From the NCBI GenBank assembly GCA_947503775.1, contig CANNFE010000002.1, positions 124,001 through 188,000 on the forward strand: 64,000 nt of DNA, in the 5' to 3' direction. The DNA comes from an uncultured Paracoccaceae bacterium. Lineage in GTDB: Bacteria > Pseudomonadota > Alphaproteobacteria > Rhodobacterales > Rhodobacteraceae. The position numbers and the translations under genes are program-made. The notes beneath the pieces are model-generated. The model searched no databases and was not told the DNA's origin. It was given only the letters and a program-made list of their open reading frames with translations. Shown here piece after piece: positions 26,989 through 35,661 of the stretch; within the stretch, counting starts at the first letter, position 1; each line of letters begins with the position of its first letter.

Positions 26989-28169
26989 CGTGTCGGAACC
27001 GGGCGGGGGCGCACAGGCAGACGCGGCTCGATCTCGGAGGTCAGGAAGTGATCGAGCTTTTGCCGGTAGGCGGCGGGCGTGAATTCCCGTTTGACATAGG
27101 CGCGTGCGTTGTTGCCCAGACGGGTTCGCAGATCGGGGTCGCTGAGGAGGGTCTCAAGTCCCTTGGTCATGTCTTTGGGGGCCGGCGCGACAAGATGGGC
27201 GACCTCGTCAGTCAGGACCTGGGTGTGGGTCGGCAGCCGTGTCGCCAGAAGAGGACGGCCGCTGTCGAGATAGGAATAGACCTTCATCGGCGTATTGCGA
27301 CCTTGTGTGCGCGGGGAGGCGACGATGGTCGCCGCCTTGAGATAAGGGCCGAGATCCGCAACGGGGCGCGGGCCAAGGAAGGTGACGCGATCCGCAATGC
27401 CCAGCTCCAGCGCGCGGATCCGGTTTTCGGCGATATGGGCGTCATTGCCGCCGATCACGACAAGCCGGGCCGCATAACGATCCCGGTCGAGACCTGCAAA
27501 GCCGTCGAGCAGCAGATCGATGCCCTGATAGGGTTCAAGATTTCCGACATAAACGATGGTCGGTTCATCAAAGGTCATGTCGGCGGGGATTGGCCGCTGG
27601 TCATCGTCATCGAGCATCGTGACATCTTCGAGAACCTGAACCGGAAGATCGATGTCATGCTCGCGGACCGTGTCGCGCAGGGCCTTGCAGCAGACCATTG
27701 CGCCAAGTGCGGATCGGCAGGCCCAGCGCTCGACCCTGGTCAGGGCTTTGAGGACGGGGGCAGGCAGATTGTATTTGTCGTCCAGCTGCTCGGGGATCGA
27801 GCTGTCGATATCGGCGATATAGGGCGTTCGAAATATGGGCCGCAGCGCCATCGCGATATAGGCGGATTCCTCGACCGCGATGACCAGATCGTAGCGGGTC
27901 CGGATCATCCGCCATATCGCGTAGGGGATCATCACCCCGTCGAGCAGCAGTTTCTTGATCGAGAAGCCGGGCGGGATGTCGGAAAGGCCGGGAACGCGCG
28001 GAATGCGGAAGAGCCTGCAATTTGCGATCTCGACATCCTCACCGTGCGGGAAGGTCAGGACATCGATGACGTCCCCGCGCGCGGAGAGCCCCTCGAGCAT
28101 CATTTTTATGGCGATGGGGGTGCCGCGCAGTGTCATAAACGGTTGCGGCGCCAGAACCAGAACTCTCAT
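26985..28169 (-). CDS. Glycosyltransferase, GT4 family
   Basis: A 394-residue GT-B enzyme. The N-terminal domain has VLVLAPQPFMTLRGTPIAI with the glycine loop and the donor domain shows TIVYVGNLEPYQGIDLLLDGFAG, then ASPRTQGRNTPMKVYSYLDSGRP, where the usual E-x7-E is altered to a GRNTPMKVYSYLDSG form common in GT4 relatives. ATG 28,169 is preferred (GAGG 9 bases upstream); an in-frame ATG lies 15 bases further out. It heads the three-gene operon GT4-GMC-Tat protein. A 17-base inverted repeat lies 19 bases upstream of this start. Confidence 0.78.
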   Translation of the reverse strand: MRVLVLAPQPFMTLRGTPIAIKMMLEGLSARGDVIDVLTFPHGEDVEIANCRLFRIPRVPGLSDIPPGFSIKKLLLDGVMIPYAIWRMIRTRYDLVIAVEESAYIAMALRPIFRTPYIADIDSSIPEQLDDKYNLPAPVLKALTRVERWACRSALGAMVCCKALRDTVREHDIDLPVQVLEDVTMLDDDDQRPIPADMTFDEPTIVYVGNLEPYQGIDLLLDGFAGLDRDRYAARLVVIGGNDAHIAENRIRALELGIADRVTFLGPRPVADLGPYLKAATIVASPRTQGRNTPMKVYSYLDSGRPLLATRLPTHTQVLTDEVAHLVAPAPKDMTKGLETLLSDPDLRTRLGNNARAYVKREFTPAAYRQKLDHFLTSEIEPRLPVRPRPVPTR

Positions 28170-28671
28170 CGTAACAAACCTCAAACAATGCCATATTCTG
28201 GCATCAAATCAGGGGTCTGTGAAGGCGCTCAAAGCGGATGATTCGCGTTTGACGCTGTTCTAACGATGCTCTGCGGCGTTAAGGTTTGCGTGGATGCAGA
28301 AGATTTTACACAACTTTTTGCAAAGGAAAGCGTCAGTTGCCACATTTCGGCGGCGGATTTTTACCTACTTTGAAAACAAGGCTTTGTGGCACTCAACCCA
28401 TTGAACCGCAATCAGTCCTGTTTTGCTAAGATGTGTTCTAGTTTAACGCGAATACGTGACACAACCGGGGATTGTCTGCGGTTTTTTGCTCACCCGCTAG
28501 GTTTGCCTGAGGTCATCTTTGTAACTTATTTCTGCCGTTGTTAGCGATCTCATTACAGCCACAATCGCTGCAAACGGAGCAGACCGTGCGGCTTTAGGCA
28601 ACGATTAACTAAGTGCGGTTAACCATGTTGCCGGACTTACAGGACGAGTTGGGCTCCCGCCGAGAGGTGGC
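28170..28671. other. 502-base intergenic region between divergent operons
   Basis: This AT-richer gap separates the GT4-GMC-Tat operon from the gene for the large G8 protein and must hold both promoters. I see no open frame with coding character. Visible elements are the inverted repeat at 28,188-28,204, several GTTAA/TTAAC half-sites (for example 28,605-28,608 and 28,619-28,622, spaced 10 bases apart) and T runs near 28,482. No convincing promoter pair or terminator hairpin could be assigned. Confidence 0.5.
28188..28204. promoter_or_regulatory. Inverted repeat, possible operator
   Basis: Perfect 6-base arms ATGCCA and TGGCAT around a 5-base centre (TATTC), lying 19-35 bases upstream of the GT4 start at 28,169. 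The size and position suit a regulator binding site, but such short palindromes also occur by chance. Confidence 0.25.
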
Positions 28672-31600
28672 GTGTCTGAAATACAGGAAGCGAGTGCGGC
28701 GATGGACGGTACGATGAACGACGCGATGCAGGCGGATATGAATTCGTCTGGAATGGGGGACATGAGCAGCGGTCACGGCGGCCATGGTGGGCATGGCGGC
28801 GGATCGACCGCCCATCCCGACGACAAGGACATGGCCGTCGATCACCAGCGTCTTTTGGATCTCATGCCTGACAAGGGCGATGCGGACGTCGCCGTTGCGG
28901 TCAATGATGGCTCCTGGTTCGATCCCAAGACCTGGGCTGATGGTCGCGTGCCGTCAGAGGGCCAGAGCGTTCTGATCTCGCATGGCGTTTCGGTCGAATA
29001 TGACGGCGTCAGCAACGCAAAGCTTGACCGGGTCGGCGTCGAGGGCGAGCTCCATTTCGCAACGGATACGGACACCAAGCTGGTTGTCGATACGCTTTTG
29101 ACCGGGCCGATGTCGACGCTGACGATCGGGACCGAAAAGCGCCCCGTCGAAGATGGCGTCACCGCCGAGATCATCATCCATCGCGACAACGGTCCGATCA
29201 ATGTCGCAGAGGATCCGGGGCAGCTGTCCAAAGGGATCGTGACCCACGGTAAGGTGGAGATCGTTGGTCAGGAGAAGGACAGCTTTCTCAAAGCCTCGAC
29301 CGATCCCGAGAAAGGCGACACTTTCCTGACATTCGACGAACGTCCAGAAGGATGGCAGCCGGGCGACAAGCTGGTTGTGGCGGGCACCAAGCTTGTCGGC
29401 GACAACGAATTTCAGGACGAGATCGTTACGATCAAGTCAATCTCGGCGGCGGGCGACGGAACCTATATCGTCATGCTCGATCAGGCGCTGAAATACGATC
29501 ACTCGACCCCCGATACGATGTCGGGCGCAGAGTTTGCGGTGCCGGTCGCGAACTACAGCCGCAACGTGTTCATTGGAACCGAAACAGATGACGGCGCCTA
29601 TCTGGGCGATGGCAAAAGCGTTCCGGTCGACGAGCGTGGCCATGTCATGTTCATGCATAACAGCGACGTGATCGTGAAGAACACCGAGTTCTTTGAACTT
29701 GGGCGGACGGACAAATCGATCCCTCTGGATAGCGATGACAACGTCGCCGGCCGCTACGCGCTTCATTTCCACCGCACGGGCGGCGAAGCGTCCGATGAGC
29801 CTGCGCTGGCCGAAGGCAATGCGGTCTGGGGCAGCCCGGGTTGGGGGATCGTTCACCACGATGCCAATCTCGATGTGATCTCGAACGCCGTCTTCGGTGT
29901 GAATGGCGGCGCCATTATTGCCGAAGCCGGAAACGAAACCGGCCGCTGGCACGACAACATCACGATCCAGACGACCGGAGACTATGTCACCTTCAACTCA
30001 GAGCATGGGAATGCGACCGACCATCCGGCGGCGCGCCAGCAGAACCATGACGATTCGTTTCACCAGGGGATCGGCTTTGGCTTCAAATCACGCCTGATCG
30101 AAACGACGGACAATGTCGCCGTCAGCTCGAACGGGGCGGGATATTCGTTCTGGCCAATGGGCAAGGATGGCGGATCCGCGTCGCATATCGATCCGTTGGT
30201 TTCGGATTTCGAGAGCATCTATGGCTACGATCCGTTCTTCGGTCATGAAGACGTATCCGCCTCCAAGATTCCGAACCGGGTCTTTACCGGCAATGAGGCG
30301 ATCGCCTCTCATGTGGGTCTGAATACAAGCGCCGACAAACGGCCCTCGGGCACGGATGTGACGACTACGATCGAAGATTTCACCGCTTGGGAGGTGGGCG
30401 CCGGGATCGTCGGCTTTTACCAGCGGGATTACCTGATCAAGGACAGCGTTTTCGTCGGCGTCGAAGGCGGGCTGACAGGCGATCACGTGAAAAGCGCGGC
30501 AGGGAGCAACACCACCGGGGTTCTCAGCCGCGAGTTCCACGAGGTGAAGCTGGTTAACAACCACTTCGAGAATTTCGACTACGGGGTCTGGGAGAAGAAC
30601 CACGACAAGGGCGAGGAATACACCCATGTCATCATCGGCAACACCTATGTCGATGTGGGGACCAAGCAGGCGCTTGGGATCGATGGGGCGCCCTCCTCTG
30701 CCTACCAGGTGAATTATGACGGCTCGAACTGGAAGACCAAGGTCGATCTGGGAACGCTGAGTGCGAGGGTCGATCTGAAGAAATCGGATCTTGTCATGAC
30801 AGAGGCCTATGATCGGTTTTCTGTCACCGTGATAAAGACCGATGCCATCGGATCGGTGGAACTGGTCATGGGGTCCGAAAAAGGACGTTATCAGAGCGCC
30901 AGTCAGAAGACCTGGTGGTCTGAAAACGCAGCAAAAAACGGATATTATACCGATGACGGAAGCTATTACGTCATCGTGGATATCGCGGTCTCGGACCGGA
31001 TGACCGGAACGGTGGCTGTCATGCCGGTCGCGATTGAGCTTGAATTCATCGACGGACCTTCGGATTTCCCGCAAGGCGCGATGAATATGGGGCGCTTGCC
31101 GAGCGATCTGGCCGATGACGGTGTTGGCAAACTGGAGATCGTGGATCTGCGGGTAATTGGAGAGAGCGGGAACCAGTTGGAGACCGGGCAGCCGGATCCC
31201 AACCCCGATCCAAAGCCCGATCCGGCGCCAGACCCCACACCTGACCCTGACCCGGAGCCTGATCCCACGCCAGACCCGGAACCTGACCCTGATCCGAAAC
31301 CGGACCCAAAGCCGGAGCCCGATCCGGATCCGAAGCCTGATCCAAAACCCGATCCCGTTCCGGACCCAAAGCCGGGATCTGGCGAGGCCGAGCTCATCAG
31401 GATCGAGTCGCAGACGTTTCAGGGCAACTGGTCCGATGTGATCAAATATACGCCTGACAGTGATCTGGCTGTGGCAGATGCCAAGATCTCGTTTGATTTC
31501 AATGCCAGCTCGGTCAAGGGTCTTCAGGGACTGTTCTCTCGGGATGCGACGGGATCGGGCGGGGACGGGTATCACGTCTCGGCCTGGGTCGAGAACGGAA

Positions 31601-32127
31601 CGATGATCGTGAGATTTCAGAACACGGAAGAAAGTTTGCGTTTTGAAGTCGACGGGATCCGTGCCGGGACGGACCATTCGGTAGAGATTGCGTTCGGTCC
31701 GGACGGGGTATCCGCCTCGATCGACGGTCAGGAGATCGGCTCGGACGCGAACTTTGACATGACTTGGGAAAGCAGCCCCGAGCATATCCAGGTTGGAGCC
31801 TTTGGCGGGAAGACCGATAGCGGAAGCAACCGCTATCACCACATCTTCGAGGGCGAGATATCGGATCTGTCGATCACCAGCACCTCGCAAAAACCTGTGA
31901 GAACCGAGCCGCCCACGAGCATTATCATGACAACGGATGAGCCTGCGCCGGACGCCGCTCGGTTCGCCGGTATCTCTGTCGAAGAGGAGATGGCGCTGGA
32001 GGCGGAGCTTCCGGGGCTTTTTGCGGAGCCGTCTACGACCAAGGATCCTGTGTCCAAGGGGCTCGATCTTTGGGTGGATGAGTTCATCTGGGTCGATCAG
32101 CCGATCGCATCCTTCGATCTTGGCTGA
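28672..32127 (+). CDS. Large G8-domain, beta-helix and LamG-type polysaccharide-active protein
   Basis: An 1,151-residue protein starting at GTG 28,672 (AGAGG 4 bases upstream). Residues 30-45 are Gly/His-rich. A G8 domain begins near 78 (DGSWFDPKTWADGRVPSEGQ). From about 300 to 700 there is parallel beta-helix sequence that includes RYALHFHRTGG (361-371), close to the 'HFH' signature of CEMIP/TMEM2 hyaluronan-degrading proteins. A proline-aspartate repeat (841-901) is followed by a concanavalin/LamG-type domain (about 908-1075) and a 75-residue acidic tail ending DQPIASFDLG. No Sec or Tat signal is seen, so a C-terminal type I secretion signal is likely (inference). Probable extracellular polysaccharide binding or depolymerisation. 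Confidence 0.75.
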   Translation: MSEIQEASAAMDGTMNDAMQADMNSSGMGDMSSGHGGHGGHGGGSTAHPDDKDMAVDHQRLLDLMPDKGDADVAVAVNDGSWFDPKTWADGRVPSEGQSVLISHGVSVEYDGVSNAKLDRVGVEGELHFATDTDTKLVVDTLLTGPMSTLTIGTEKRPVEDGVTAEIIIHRDNGPINVAEDPGQLSKGIVTHGKVEIVGQEKDSFLKASTDPEKGDTFLTFDERPEGWQPGDKLVVAGTKLVGDNEFQDEIVTIKSISAAGDGTYIVMLDQALKYDHSTPDTMSGAEFAVPVANYSRNVFIGTETDDGAYLGDGKSVPVDERGHVMFMHNSDVIVKNTEFFELGRTDKSIPLDSDDNVAGRYALHFHRTGGEASDEPALAEGNAVWGSPGWGIVHHDANLDVISNAVFGVNGGAIIAEAGNETGRWHDNITIQTTGDYVTFNSEHGNATDHPAARQQNHDDSFHQGIGFGFKSRLIETTDNVAVSSNGAGYSFWPMGKDGGSASHIDPLVSDFESIYGYDPFFGHEDVSASKIPNRVFTGNEAIASHVGLNTSADKRPSGTDVTTTIEDFTAWEVGAGIVGFYQRDYLIKDSVFVGVEGGLTGDHVKSAAGSNTTGVLSREFHEVKLVNNHFENFDYGVWEKNHDKGEEYTHVIIGNTYVDVGTKQALGIDGAPSSAYQVNYDGSNWKTKVDLGTLSARVDLKKSDLVMTEAYDRFSVTVIKTDAIGSVELVMGSEKGRYQSASQKTWWSENAAKNGYYTDDGSYYVIVDIAVSDRMTGTVAVMPVAIELEFIDGPSDFPQGAMNMGRLPSDLADDGVGKLEIVDLRVIGESGNQLETGQPDPNPDPKPDPAPDPTPDPDPEPDPTPDPEPDPDPKPDPKPEPDPDPKPDPKPDPVPDPKPGSGEAELIRIESQTFQGNWSDVIKYTPDSDLAVADAKISFDFNASSVKGLQGLFSRDATGSGGDGYHVSAWVENGTMIVRFQNTEESLRFEVDGIRAGTDHSVEIAFGPDGVSASIDGQEIGSDANFDMTWESSPEHIQVGAFGGKTDSGSNRYHHIFEGEISDLSITSTSQKPVRTEPPTSIIMTTDEPAPDAARFAGISVEEEMALEAELPGLFAEPSTTKDPVSKGLDLWVDEFIWVDQPIASFDLG
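31192..31374 (+). repeat. Pro-Asp dipeptide repeat region (linker)
   Basis: Inside the G8 protein gene about 60 codons encode an almost unbroken PDP/PEP/PKP pattern with Pro at every other position, residues 841-901. Such sequence is an extended spacer between the beta-helix and the LamG-type domain. At DNA level it is a degenerate 6-base period (CCNGAY), so repeat number may vary among strains. Confidence 0.9.
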
Positions 32128-32151
32128 TTGATCTGGACTATTTTCATCATG

Positions 32152-32183
32152 GGGATCACCGCTGGGCGGTGGTCCCTTTTTTT
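32152..32183 (+). terminator. Intrinsic terminator after the G8 gene
   Basis: An 11-base stem (GGGATCACCGC paired with GCGGTGGTCCC, one wobble) with a 3-base loop is followed by seven T residues. It starts 25 bases after the G8 stop codon and should end that transcript. Confidence 0.82.
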
Positions 32184-32366
32184 GTCTGATGACGTTTGCG
32201 CCTTGCGACGGCTTGTGCTTGGCACGGAAAACAGGAAGGGTGTCGCTATTACATGATGCACCCCGTTTATATTGATGATTGCCATGATTTTTCGTTCAGA
32301 CACTGACGTTCAGCTCCCTCGTCCAAAGACCGACCGACTTTTGGTCGTCATCTGCGCAGAGCGCAC

Positions 32367-33524
32367 ATGACCGTCGGGATCGCTTTTATCGGCTGCGGAT
32401 ATGTCGCGGATCTCTATCAGAGTGCGCTTGCCAATTGGGACGAGACGCTTGAGCTGAAAGGGGTCTATGACCGCGATCCGAAGCGGCTGAAGGCGTTTAC
32501 CAAGCACTACGGACTGGAAAGCTATCCGTCTTTCGATGCTCTTTTGACCGATCCGGACGTCGAGATCGTAGTGAACCTGACCAATCCAGACGAGCACTAT
32601 GCAGTGACCAAGCAAGCGCTGGAGGCGGGGCGGCATGTCTATTCGGAAAAGCCCTTGGCCATGGATCTTGTGGAAGCGGAAGAGTTGATCGAACTGGCCT
32701 CCGATAGCGGGGTGTATCTGGTCTGCGCCCCGTCAAGCGCGCTTGGCGAGGCGGCTCAGGCGTTGGCGCGAGAGGTAAGGGGCGGATCGCATGGAACGCC
32801 CCATCTTGTTTATGCCGAACTTGATGACGGGATGGTTCACAAGATCGGATATCAGAACTGGAAGACCGCTTCGGGGGCATTCTGGCCGGCGACGGACGAG
32901 TTCAAGACCGGATGCACGATCGAGCATGCAGGCTACGCGCTGACCTGGCTGGTCGCCATGTTCGGGGGGGTGAGACGGGTCGTTTCGTTTGCCAGCTGCA
33001 TCGTGCCGGACAAGGGCAAGGACACGCCAGAGAACTACGACACGCCAGATTTCAGCTGTGCCTGCCTTGAATTCGATGGCGGCGTCATTGCCCGGATGAC
33101 GAACAGCATCATCGCGCCGCATGATCACAGGTTTCGGGTCTTTTGCGAGAATTCGGTTCTGGAGGTGGACGAGACCTGGGATTATTCCGCGAAGGTTCGT
33201 GTGACGCCGGTTCCGAAAAGCAAAATGCGGCGAGGGGCGATCAAACTGCTGGGGCTGACGGGTGCGCGAACGATCAAACCCAAGAGCCCGCGCAAGATCG
33301 CGACGGCCAAACGGGGATATCCGATGGATTTCGCGCTGGGTGTCGCCGAGATGGCAGAGGCGATCCGGGAAGATAGGACGCCAAGATTGGCCGGGGAATT
33401 CTCGCTTCACATCACCGAAGTGTCGCTGGCGATCCAGTATCCGGATCGCTTTGGGACAGATTACCGACCTATCTCTGCGCCAGGCCCTGTCGCCGCGATG
33501 GAGTGGGGACCTGCGGCTGACTGA
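32367..33524 (+). CDS. Gfo/Idh/MocA family oxidoreductase (first copy)
   Basis: A 385-residue NAD(P)-dependent dehydrogenase. The N-terminal Rossmann domain starts VGIAFIGCGYVADLYQSAL and includes VVNLTNPDEHY and the signature GRHVYSEKPLAMDL with the catalytic-type EKP lysine. The C-terminal alpha/beta domain contains GCTIEHAGYALTWL. Family members oxidise or reduce sugars or nucleotide sugars. It lies alone on this strand after a terminator and a 239-base gap, and its last 64 bases overlap the convergent glycosyltransferase gene. A supply role for an unusual EPS sugar is plausible. Confidence 0.82.
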   Translation: MTVGIAFIGCGYVADLYQSALANWDETLELKGVYDRDPKRLKAFTKHYGLESYPSFDALLTDPDVEIVVNLTNPDEHYAVTKQALEAGRHVYSEKPLAMDLVEAEELIELASDSGVYLVCAPSSALGEAAQALAREVRGGSHGTPHLVYAELDDGMVHKIGYQNWKTASGAFWPATDEFKTGCTIEHAGYALTWLVAMFGGVRRVVSFASCIVPDKGKDTPENYDTPDFSCACLEFDGGVIARMTNSIIAPHDHRFRVFCENSVLEVDETWDYSAKVRVTPVPKSKMRRGAIKLLGLTGARTIKPKSPRKIATAKRGYPMDFALGVAEMAEAIREDRTPRLAGEFSLHITEVSLAIQYPDRFGTDYRPISAPGPVAAMEWGPAAD

Positions 33525-34642
33525 TGGCCGAGGGCAGTCTGGATCATCTTGTCGATGAGATCAGGCTCTTCGACAAAGAGCGATCTGGGAGCGTTGAGCA
33601 GCTTGGCCCGCATGTCCGAAATCTCGGAGCGGTTGCCCAGAAGTCGGGAGATCGCGGCGGGCAAGGTCGTCTCGACCGGAGGATCCAGAAGAAGCCCGAC
33701 GCCGTTTTCCGCGATCCAGCGGGCGGTTTCCGTTCCGGCGGGCGCGAGCGCAGGGCCCCCGAAGTAGCCGCCTTCGTAGATCCGGTTCGGCAGGAGCCAG
33801 ACGGAGTTCGCTTCATCTTCGTACCAGTCGCCCGCCCAGACCAGATCGACCTCTGCATAGATAGCCTCGAGATCCTTCGGCGCCTCATAGCGGCCGTGGA
33901 AGGTGATATTCGAAATGCCGTCAAGCTCGGCCTCGAGGTTCGGGATCACGGTTCGGGCCGGATATCCTCTGAGCGTGATGTCAACATCGTGCGGATAGGA
34001 TCGAGCGAGATTGAGCAGCAGATCGAGCGACCGGCGGCAGCGCAGATTGCCGAACCAGCCAATCCGAAGAGGACCGGTCGCTTCTGAGATGGCAGATGAC
34101 GGGCGCGGCGGCAGATCGGGCGCATCGATGAGCCTGTTTTCGATCAAGAACGTGCGGCCGAGGCGGGGATAGTATTTGCGAAAGTGTTCGGTATCGAAGC
34201 GGGGAGACGAGATGACAACCAGCGAGGCCTGCCTGAGAAGCGCCCGCTCAACGCGTCTAAGCGTCTGGGCAGAGAGCGCGTTTCCCGTCAGGCGGTGGTG
34301 CACGTCGAGACATTCGTAGATGATCGGCGTCTTGAGCCGAAGCTTGCGGCGCAGGCTGACGGCCAGAGCGAGCATGTCGAGATTGCGGGCGTAGAGGATC
34401 GTGGCCCGTTTGAGATCCTCTTTGTGATCGCGAAGGATCCGAAGACTGGACCGAATGCTCTTGATCCGCTGCCAATAGGCGCCGTCAAAGGTCTCGCCAA
34501 GATCGACATGCGTCCAGGGAACAGGCTTGGCCGCGCCGCGACGGGGCATGTAGCCGATCACCTCATGGCCCGCCTTTTGGAAGGCAGCGGCGCGACGCGC
34601 GATGGCGGCATCGTTCACGTTATGGCCGAAGAATGCGATCAT
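33461..34642 (-). CDS. Glycosyltransferase, GT4-like (GT-B fold)
   Basis: A 393-residue protein. Its N-terminus IAFFGHNVNDAAIARRAAAF and IGYMPRRGAA fit a GT-B acceptor domain. The segments GPLRIGWFGNLRCRRSLDLL and ISNITFHGRYEAPKDLEAIYAEVDLVWAGDW correspond to the donor domain. The start at ATG 34,642 was chosen because it overlaps the stop of the ExoA-like gene (ATGA); the longer frame runs to 34,930 with an unconvincing leader. It is the last gene of a three-gene operon from 36,860. Its 3' end overlaps the Gfo/Idh gene by 64 bases. Confidence 0.75.
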   Translation of the reverse strand: MIAFFGHNVNDAAIARRAAAFQKAGHEVIGYMPRRGAAKPVPWTHVDLGETFDGAYWQRIKSIRSSLRILRDHKEDLKRATILYARNLDMLALAVSLRRKLRLKTPIIYECLDVHHRLTGNALSAQTLRRVERALLRQASLVVISSPRFDTEHFRKYYPRLGRTFLIENRLIDAPDLPPRPSSAISEATGPLRIGWFGNLRCRRSLDLLLNLARSYPHDVDITLRGYPARTVIPNLEAELDGISNITFHGRYEAPKDLEAIYAEVDLVWAGDWYEDEANSVWLLPNRIYEGGYFGGPALAPAGTETARWIAENGVGLLLDPPVETTLPAAISRLLGNRSEISDMRAKLLNAPRSLFVEEPDLIDKMIQTALGHQSAAGPHSIAATGPGAEIGR

Positions 34643-35661
34643 GTTTGTTTGACCGTCTTGGTAGACTCTGGCGGCGGTACGGGTCGCCCCCTGGCGAGTC
34701 GCAGGAGAAAGCCAAGACCCCAGGAGAGGTGCATGATGCCGAGCGCTGGTCCTGCGGCGAGACCGCAGGCTGATCTTTTCGACACCGAAATGGAGAGAGA
34801 CACCATAACGAGCAGCAGCAGATAGGCGCCCGGCCAGAGAAGCCCGAGCGGGCTGAACGGAAGAACAAGCAGGCTGAGCGCGAGCAGAACCACGTGAACC
34901 ACCGGGATAAGCTGGCGCAGCTTGGGGCACATGCCGTGCTTGAGGCAGGTTTGAGCGCGCCCCTGTCCGTAGTTGAGGTATTGGCGCCAGAGCCGCTTTG
35001 CTGATGCGCGGGGATAGTAGCCGATGCGGATGCTGCTCTCGAGCCAGATACGTTCGCCGCGTTGGGTCAGGCGGCGATCGTATTCGGCGTCTTCATTCGC
35101 GATGAAGGTTGTGTCGTAGCCGCCCAGCTGGCGGAATATTTGCGCGCGAAATGCGGCATGGTGCCCGTGATCGACATAGCCGGACCGAGTACCGCCGCGA
35201 TGGGCGGATCCTCCCGCGCCCAGCTTGGTGTCGGCGATCCATGCGACGCCTTTTTGAAAGCATCCGTCGTCAGCGATGGCGTCCATGGGGATGACAAGGG
35301 AGGCGGCGTCAACATCGCTCAACCTGTCGACAAGGTTTGAGACAAAACGCGGAGGATAGGCGGCATGGGCATCGCATCGGATGAAGATGTCGTAGCCATC
35401 GAATTCGGGCGAAAGGAGGAGGTTCATCGCGGCGGCCTGGGTCCGGCCGGGATTGTCGATGAGCCGGATGTTGGGATGGGTCTGAGACAGCGTTGCTACG
35501 ATCTGGCGTGTTTGATCAGTGCTGCCGCCATCTGCCACAAGCACCGGGCAGGTCGATGCGATCGGATCCCCGTCTATGAGCTGGATCAGCGTTTCGGCGA
35601 TATACCTCTCTTCATTGAGGGTCGGGATCAGGATCAGGCAGTGGGCGCTGTTCGTCACCAT
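34639..35661 (-). CDS. exoA: ExoA-like GT2 glycosyltransferase
   Basis: A 340-residue membrane-associated GT2. It has ILIPTLNEERYIAETL at the N-terminus, VADGGSTDQTRQIV and FIRCDAHAAYPP, where the metal site is CDAH instead of a strict DXD as in ExoA. The distinctive GGTRSGYVDHGHHAAFRA and NEDAEYDRRLTQRGERIWL follow, and there are three C-terminal membrane helices. These match the succinoglycan ExoA type, which adds a glucose to the lipid-linked intermediate in Sinorhizobium. The sugar transferred here is not known. It overlaps its upstream neighbour by 7 bases and its downstream one by 4. Confidence 0.78.
   Translation of the reverse strand: MVTNSAHCLILIPTLNEERYIAETLIQLIDGDPIASTCPVLVADGGSTDQTRQIVATLSQTHPNIRLIDNPGRTQAAAMNLLLSPEFDGYDIFIRCDAHAAYPPRFVSNLVDRLSDVDAASLVIPMDAIADDGCFQKGVAWIADTKLGAGGSAHRGGTRSGYVDHGHHAAFRAQIFRQLGGYDTTFIANEDAEYDRRLTQRGERIWLESSIRIGYYPRASAKRLWRQYLNYGQGRAQTCLKHGMCPKLRQLIPVVHVVLLALSLLVLPFSPLGLLWPGAYLLLLVMVSLSISVSKRSACGLAAGPALGIMHLSWGLGFLLRLARGRPVPPPESTKTVKQT

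Noticed and set aside
28605-28622. Second possible CtrA site upstream of the G8 gene
   Set aside because: The two TTAA half-sites are 10 bases apart, not 7, so it does not fit the CtrA consensus.
30088-31890. 600-codon open frame on the minus strand
   Set aside because: Antisense to the G8/beta-helix/LamG gene; the repeat of the PD linker gives an artificial RIRIGLRL-type pattern in this frame.
32215-32240. Sigma-54 promoter (TGGCAC) upstream of the first Gfo/Idh gene
   Set aside because: TGGCAC is present but no GC/TTGC element follows at the required spacing.
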